NCBI RefSeq assembly: GCF_036010325.1
Contig: NZ_CP108549.1
Span: forward strand, 1,054,001 to 1,118,000
Source of the DNA: Streptomyces sp. NBC_01210
Lineage (GTDB): Bacteria > Actinomycetota > Actinomycetes > Streptomycetales > Streptomycetaceae
Reading direction: 5' to 3'
Length of the DNA stretch: 64,000 bases
This document shows, piece by piece, positions 60,640 to 64,000 of this stretch. Under the pieces are notes generated by a model, which did not search any database, had not been told where the DNA came from, and saw nothing but the letters and a program-made list of their open reading frames with translations. A program made the translations under genes and the position numbers. The first letter of the stretch is position 1. Every line of letters begins with the position of its first letter.

Positions 60640-61602
60640 TCAGCCCTTGCGGGTCTGAACCTCCGCGGTCAGCTGCGGGACGACCTCGAAGAGGTCGCCG
60701 ACGACGCCGTAGTCGACCAGGTCGAAGATCGGGGCCTCTGCGTCCTTGTTGATGGCAACGATGGTCTTCGAGGTCTGCATGCCGGCCCGGTGCTGGATCG
60801 CGCCGGAGATACCGGAGGCGATGTACAGCTGCGGGGAGACCGACTTGCCGGTCTGGCCGACCTGGTTGGAGTGCGGGTACCAGCCGGCGTCCACGGCGGC
60901 GCGCGAGGCACCGACAGCGGCACCGAGCGAGTCGGCCAGCGCCTCGATGATGTGGAAGTTCTCGGCGCCGTTGACGCCACGGCCGCCGGAGACCACGATC
61001 GCGGCCTCGGTCAGCTCGGGACGGCCGGTCGACTCACGCGGGGTGCGCGCGACGACCTTGGTGCCGGTGGCCTTCTCGGAGAAGGTGACGGTCAGGGCCT
61101 CGACGGCGCCCGCGGCCGGAGCGGCCTCCACGGCGGCCGAGTTCGGCTTCACGGTGATGACCGGAGTGCCCTTGGAGACACGGGACTTGGTGGTGAAGGA
61201 GGCGGCGAACGCGGACTGCGTGGCCACCGGACCCTCGTCGCCGGCCTCGAGGTCGACGGCGTCGGTGATGATGCCGGAGCCGATACGGACCGCCAGGCGG
61301 GCCGCGATCTCCTTGCCCTCGGCGGAGGACGGGACGAGCACGGCGGCCGGGGAGACGGCCTCGTACGCCGCCTGCAGCGCGTCCACCTTCGGTACGACGA
61401 GGTAGTCGGCGAACTCGGGCGCGTCGGCGGTGAGGACCTTGACCGCACCGTGCTCGGCGAGCGCGGGCGCGGTGGCCTCGGCGCCGGAGCCGAGGGCGAC
61501 GGCGACGGGCTCGCCGATGCGGCGGGCCAGCGTCAGCAGCTCAAGGGTGGGCTTGCGGACGGCGCCGTCCACGTGGTCGACATAGACGAGAACTTCAGCC
61601 AT
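60640..61602 (-). CDS. etfA: Electron transfer flavoprotein alpha subunit
   Basis: A 320-residue FAD-binding subunit. The C-terminal FAD motif is present: VVSGGRGVNGAENF, AAVGASRAAVDAGWYPHSNQ, split here at AVDAG, then QVGQTGKSVSP, QLYIASGISGAIQHRAGM and INKDAEAPIF. With EtfB it carries electrons from acyl-CoA dehydrogenases to the quinone pool. It is 103 bp downstream of etfB; the gap has a CCGGGGG/CCCCCGG hairpin at 61677-61694 that may reduce readthrough. Confidence 0.96.
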   Translation of the reverse strand: MAEVLVYVDHVDGAVRKPTLELLTLARRIGEPVAVALGSGAEATAPALAEHGAVKVLTADAPEFADYLVVPKVDALQAAYEAVSPAAVLVPSSAEGKEIAARLAVRIGSGIITDAVDLEAGDEGPVATQSAFAASFTTKSRVSKGTPVITVKPNSAAVEAAPAAGAVEALTVTFSEKATGTKVVARTPRESTGRPELTEAAIVVSGGRGVNGAENFHIIEALADSLGAAVGASRAAVDAGWYPHSNQVGQTGKSVSPQLYIASGISGAIQHRAGMQTSKTIVAINKDAEAPIFDLVDYGVVGDLFEVVPQLTAEVQTRKG

Positions 61603-61676
61603 GGGATTGCTCTCCTGCGAATGCGAAGTATCTGGGGGCAGTTGGGGGCTCAGCGAGCCTCAGATGCTGTGTTGAC

Positions 61677-61694
61677 CCGGGGGGCAACCCCCGG
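61677..61694 (-). terminator. Intercistronic hairpin between etfB and etfA
   Basis: CCGGGGG-GCAA-CCCCCGG. The arms are the same as those of the hairpin at 39333-39350, so this may be a dispersed short repeat used between cistrons. Confidence 0.55.
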
Positions 61695-61705
61695 ACCCCC
61701 GGCAG

Positions 61706-62491
61706 CTAAATGAACTTCTGGCTCGCAAGGAACTCGGCCAGCTGCTTGCCGCCCTCGCCCTCGTCCTTGACGATCGTGCCGGCGGTACGGGCCGGACGCT
61801 CGGCGGCCGAGTCGACCGCGGTCCAGGCGCCCTCGAGGCCGACCTCGTCGGCGTCGATCTCGAGGTCCTCCAGGTCCAGGGACGCCACCGGCTTCTTCTT
61901 GGCCGCCATGATGCCCTTGAAGGACGGGTAGCGGGCCTCGCCCGACTGGTCCGTCACGGAGACGACGGCCGGCAGGGACGCCTCGAGCTGCTCGCTCGCG
62001 GTGTCGCCGTCACGGCGGCCCTTGACGACGCCGTCCTCGACCGAGACCTCGGAGAGCAGCGTGACCTGCGGAACGCCCAGGCGCTCGGCGAGGATCGCCG
62101 GGAGCACGCCCATGGTGCCGTCCGTCGAAGCCATGCCGGCGATGACCAGGTCGTAGCCGGTCTTCTCGATGGCCTTGGCGAGCACCAGCGAGGTGCCCAT
62201 GACGTCGGTGCCGTGCAGATCGTCGTCCTCGACGTGGACGGCCTTGTCGGCGCCCATGGAGAGCGCCTTGCGCAGCGCGTCCTTGGCATCCTCGGGGCCG
62301 ACGGTCAGCACGGTGATCTCCGCGTCGTCCGCCTCGTCGGCGATCTGCAGCGCCTGCTCGACCGCGTACTCGTCGAGCTCCGACAGCAGGCCGTCGACGT
62401 CTTCGCGGTCCACGGTCAGGTCATCGGCGAAGTGCCGGTCGCCGGTGGCGTCGGGCACGTACTTCACACAGACAACGATCCTCAAGCTCAC
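61706..62491 (-). CDS. etfB: Electron transfer flavoprotein beta subunit
   Basis: A 261-residue AMP-binding subunit. It starts MSLRIVVCVKYVPDATGDR. Family motifs are DEYAVEQALQIADE, LSMGADKAVHVEDD, LVIAGMASTDGTMGVLPAIL, split here before MGVL, and the recognition-loop region LPAVVSVTDQSGEARYPSFKG, split at SVTD. It forms a heterodimer with EtfA. An etfB-etfA order with a modest gap is usual in actinobacteria. Confidence 0.96.
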   Translation of the reverse strand: MSLRIVVCVKYVPDATGDRHFADDLTVDREDVDGLLSELDEYAVEQALQIADEADDAEITVLTVGPEDAKDALRKALSMGADKAVHVEDDDLHGTDVMGTSLVLAKAIEKTGYDLVIAGMASTDGTMGVLPAILAERLGVPQVTLLSEVSVEDGVVKGRRDGDTASEQLEASLPAVVSVTDQSGEARYPSFKGIMAAKKKPVASLDLEDLEIDADEVGLEGAWTAVDSAAERPARTAGTIVKDEGEGGKQLAEFLASQKFI

Positions 62492-62598
62492 GCCGGCTCT
62501 CCTACTGCATCGTCTCTACTGAGCTGCCTTCTGTTGGCAGCATAGGCGCCTTACTGGGCGGATCCCGGTCGGGGCGGCCCGCGCTCCGACCGAAATAT

Positions 62599-62610
62599 TA
62601 CTTGTCAGTA
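62599..62610. promoter_or_regulatory. TACT-N4-AGTA palindrome upstream of etfB
   Basis: TACTTGTCAGTA lies 107 bp before the etfB start in the AT-richest part of the promoter region; the arrangement recalls sites of TetR-type fatty-acid regulators. AAGCGCTT, a second palindrome, sits at 62634-62641. Confidence 0.35.
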
Positions 62611-62690
62611 CAGCCAGCTCTTTCCACATATGCAAGCGCTTAGTACTGTGACCTTGCCAACGCTCCGTAACCGGCAGGCTCCGGGAACTC

Positions 62691-63197
62691 TCAGTCCCGC
62701 AGAGCGTTGAAGCGTCCCTGGTGGTAGAGCAACGGACGGCCGGCTCCCGCGGGGTCGCCGACGACAGCCTCGGCGATCACGATGCGATGGTCCCCCGCTT
62801 GGACGCGGCCGACGACACGGCACACCAGCCAGGCCAGTACGCCATCGAGGACCGGGACGCCCTCCGGACCGGTACTCCATCGGGTGGGCTGCCCGAAACG
62901 GTCGGCGCCGCTGCGCGAAAAGGTCTCGGCCAGCTCCTGCTGGTGCTCGCCGAGTATGTGTACTCCGATGTGCTCGGCCCTGGCGATGACCGGCCAGCTG
63001 GACGAGGACGTACCCACACCGAACGAGATCAACGGAGGTTCGGCGGCCACGGAGTTGAGGGAGGTGGCGGTGAATCCGACGGGATGGTCGCCCTGGGCGG
63101 TGATCACCGCGACGCCCGCGGCGTGCTGCCGGAAGACGGAGCGGAGCAGGTCGGGAGAGGCCAGCTGAGCGGTGCCGAGATCGGGCGAAGCCGTCAT
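62691..63197 (-). CDS. Flavin reductase family protein
   Basis: A 168-residue split-barrel flavoprotein. The motif VFRQHAAGVAVITAQGDHPV is followed by GFTATSLNSVAAEPPLISFG, then RAEHIGVHILGEHQQELAETF. Members reduce FMN/FAD with NAD(P)H and often feed two-component monooxygenases. It starts at the ATG at 63195-63197, after AAGGAC. A short Cys-containing leader ORF lies just upstream on the same strand, hinting at control by cysteine or sulfur supply. Confidence 0.9.
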   Translation of the reverse strand: MTASPDLGTAQLASPDLLRSVFRQHAAGVAVITAQGDHPVGFTATSLNSVAAEPPLISFGVGTSSSSWPVIARAEHIGVHILGEHQQELAETFSRSGADRFGQPTRWSTGPEGVPVLDGVLAWLVCRVVGRVQAGDHRIVIAEAVVGDPAGAGRPLLYHQGRFNALRD

Positions 63198-63243
63198 GGA
63201 GTTGTCCTTCTGCAGGGGATGCGAACGGGGCGGCCGTGGCTGC

Positions 63244-63324
63244 TCAGACAGCCGGACAGCGCGCACTCGCGTTTCGGACGAGGTCCACAAGGGGCCGCCC
63301 GTAGAGAAGGAGTTCTTGAGGCAC
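63244..63324 (-). CDS. Putative Cys-containing leader peptide (attenuator ORF)
   Basis: A 26-residue frame from the GTG at 63322-63324 to the TGA at 63244. Its end reads VDLVRNASARCPAV, matching the short actinobacterial leader-peptide pattern VDLxRxxSAxC found before sulfur-metabolism genes. It ends 46 bp before the flavin reductase ATG. The Cys near the C-terminus could make translation sense charged tRNA-Cys. The start codon has no clear ribosome site, so the exact N-terminus is uncertain. Confidence 0.6.
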   Translation of the reverse strand: MPQELLLYGRPLVDLVRNASARCPAV

Positions 63325-63396
63325 AGCGTCAGCGTGACGATGGATGGCGGGTGCAGTCAAGCGTGTTCCAGAATGTGCGACACGAGTCACGGGGCG

Positions 63397-63810
63397 TCAG
63401 ACCGCCTGTCCGAGCGCGGCGATCACATCCGCCTTGCGGGGCTGGCCGGAGGCCCTGGTGACGATGCGGCCGCTCGCGTCGAGCACCAGCACGGTGGGCG
63501 TCTTGAGGATGTTGAGGTCACGGACCAGAGCGAGCCGCTCCTCCGCGTCGATCTCCACATGCGACACGCCGTCGATCATGTCCGAGACTTCGGCGAGGGT
63601 GCGCCGGGTGGCTCGGCAGGGCTGGCAGAACGCGCTCGAGAACTGAACGAGCGTCGCCCGCCGGCCCAGCTCCACGCCCAACTCGGCCGCACCGAGCCGT
63701 CTCTCCGCGTCCCGCCCGCGCACCTTCAGCCTCCCACCGCTCCGCCGCTGCCAGAGCCCAAAGACGCTCGCCCCGGCGAGCACCACCGCACACACCACGA
63801 GTCCTGTCAT
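63397..63810 (-). CDS. Thioredoxin-fold protein (TlpA-like, membrane-anchored)
   Basis: A 137-residue protein with an N-terminal membrane anchor (LVVCAVVLAGASVFGLW), a basic linker and a thioredoxin domain. The active site is FCQPC in TLVQFSSAFCQPCRATRRTL and the cis-Pro loop is KTPTVLVLD. It probably reduces or forms disulfides at the membrane. It starts at the ATG at 63808-63810, divergent from the DUF4395 gene, its frequent partner. The flavin reductase gene follows on the same strand after 200 bp. Confidence 0.9.
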   Translation of the reverse strand: MTGLVVCAVVLAGASVFGLWQRRSGGRLKVRGRDAERRLGAAELGVELGRRATLVQFSSAFCQPCRATRRTLAEVSDMIDGVSHVEIDAEERLALVRDLNILKTPTVLVLDASGRIVTRASGQPRKADVIAALGQAV

Positions 63811-63886
63811 CCACCGCTGCAGCGTTCACAGGACCGCAAAGATTCCCGGCCCGGCACGGCGGATCTTCTGCGCGATGCTGTCGGGC

Positions 63887-64000
63887 ATGGACATCGACGT
63901 CAGGGGCCCGCGCTTCGGAGCCGCCGTCACCACGCTCGTACTCGCCGCGGTTCTCGTCACGGGCAGCGGCATCCTGCTCGCCTGGCAGGCTCTCTGCTTC
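63887..64000 (+). CDS. DUF4395 membrane protein (5' part; gene continues past window)
   Basis: The visible 38 residues start MDIDVRGPRFGAAVTTLVLA at the ATG at 63887 and run into a first membrane helix. This is the start of DUF4395 proteins, which are small membrane proteins often adjacent to thioredoxin-fold or sulfur-transfer genes. An in-frame ATG four codons earlier (63875) is possible. The rest of the gene lies outside the window. Confidence 0.85.
   Translation, partial: MDIDVRGPRFGAAVTTLVLAAVLVTGSGILLAWQALCF

Noticed and set aside
58814..60658. Long plus-strand frame opposite the DUF6986 gene
   Set aside because: Gly/Ala/Val-rich shadow; the minus strand carries clear CitE-like motifs.

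Overview
The window is high-GC actinobacterial DNA and almost certainly a Streptomyces chromosome. Reasons: very high G+C, GTG starts, TGA/TAG stops, many GTGA/ATGA gene overlaps, and families typical of the genus. Those include a citrulassin-type lasso peptide cluster, MelC tyrosinase, a mycothiol-dependent enzyme family, HpnB, Rv1733c-type, TerD and BldG-like STAS proteins, and an ABC sugar importer with no ATPase of its own. I saw no tRNA, rRNA or CRISPR array.

Positions 1 to about 45,200 look like ordinary conserved chromosome. In order: NUDIX hydrolase (cut by the left edge), apolipoprotein N-acyltransferase, O-antigen-ligase-like membrane protein, Asp/Glu racemase family protein, HpnB glycosyltransferase, double TerD protein, MOSC protein, a beta-helix/AAA fusion, a membrane alpha/beta-hydrolase-like protein, DeoR and tandem SRPBCC proteins, a Cds1-like PLP enzyme and an anti-sigma-like ATPase. 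Next come a TetR/DUF4865/phosphotriesterase operon, ROK and MarR regulators each divergent from an MFS exporter, a NarL-type two-component system, a TetR regulator divergent from a deazaflavin-type oxidoreductase, a geranylgeranyl-reductase-like flavoprotein, an M20 dipeptidase and a kinase-NUDIX fusion. The block 37,445-45,178 is an alpha-galactoside utilisation locus: two permeases, Tat-exported binding lipoprotein, secreted GH27 alpha-galactosidase, ROK sugar kinase and LacI repressor with a perfect operator.

Positions about 45,200-59,185 are an accessory island. It holds a melanin pair (melC1, melC2) in which melC2 is split by a complete 3,043-bp IS21-family element (36-bp terminal repeats, 7-bp target duplication). 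An IS110 transposase remnant and a compact lasso peptide cluster follow: a 36-residue precursor, asparagine-synthetase-like cyclase, RRE protein, B2 protease and ABC exporter. The 189-bp 3' end of melC2 is present twice as a direct repeat (51,323-51,511 and 57,762-57,950), bracketing the lasso cluster, and a secreted-protein gene is cut at the outer junction. A second imperfect direct repeat (46,183-46,359 and 51,795-51,982) brackets the melC/IS21 block. The island therefore looks assembled by insertion and recombination.

Positions 59,186-64,000 return to conserved chromosome: a HpcH/DUF6986 aldolase-like protein, etfB-etfA, a flavin reductase preceded by a Cys-containing leader peptide, a thioredoxin-fold protein, and the start of a divergent DUF4395 membrane protein cut by the right edge.

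A recurring feature is short tandem repeats (11-39 bp units) placed between convergent genes at five junctions. All family names come from reading translated sequence and from memory of the families; no search was run.
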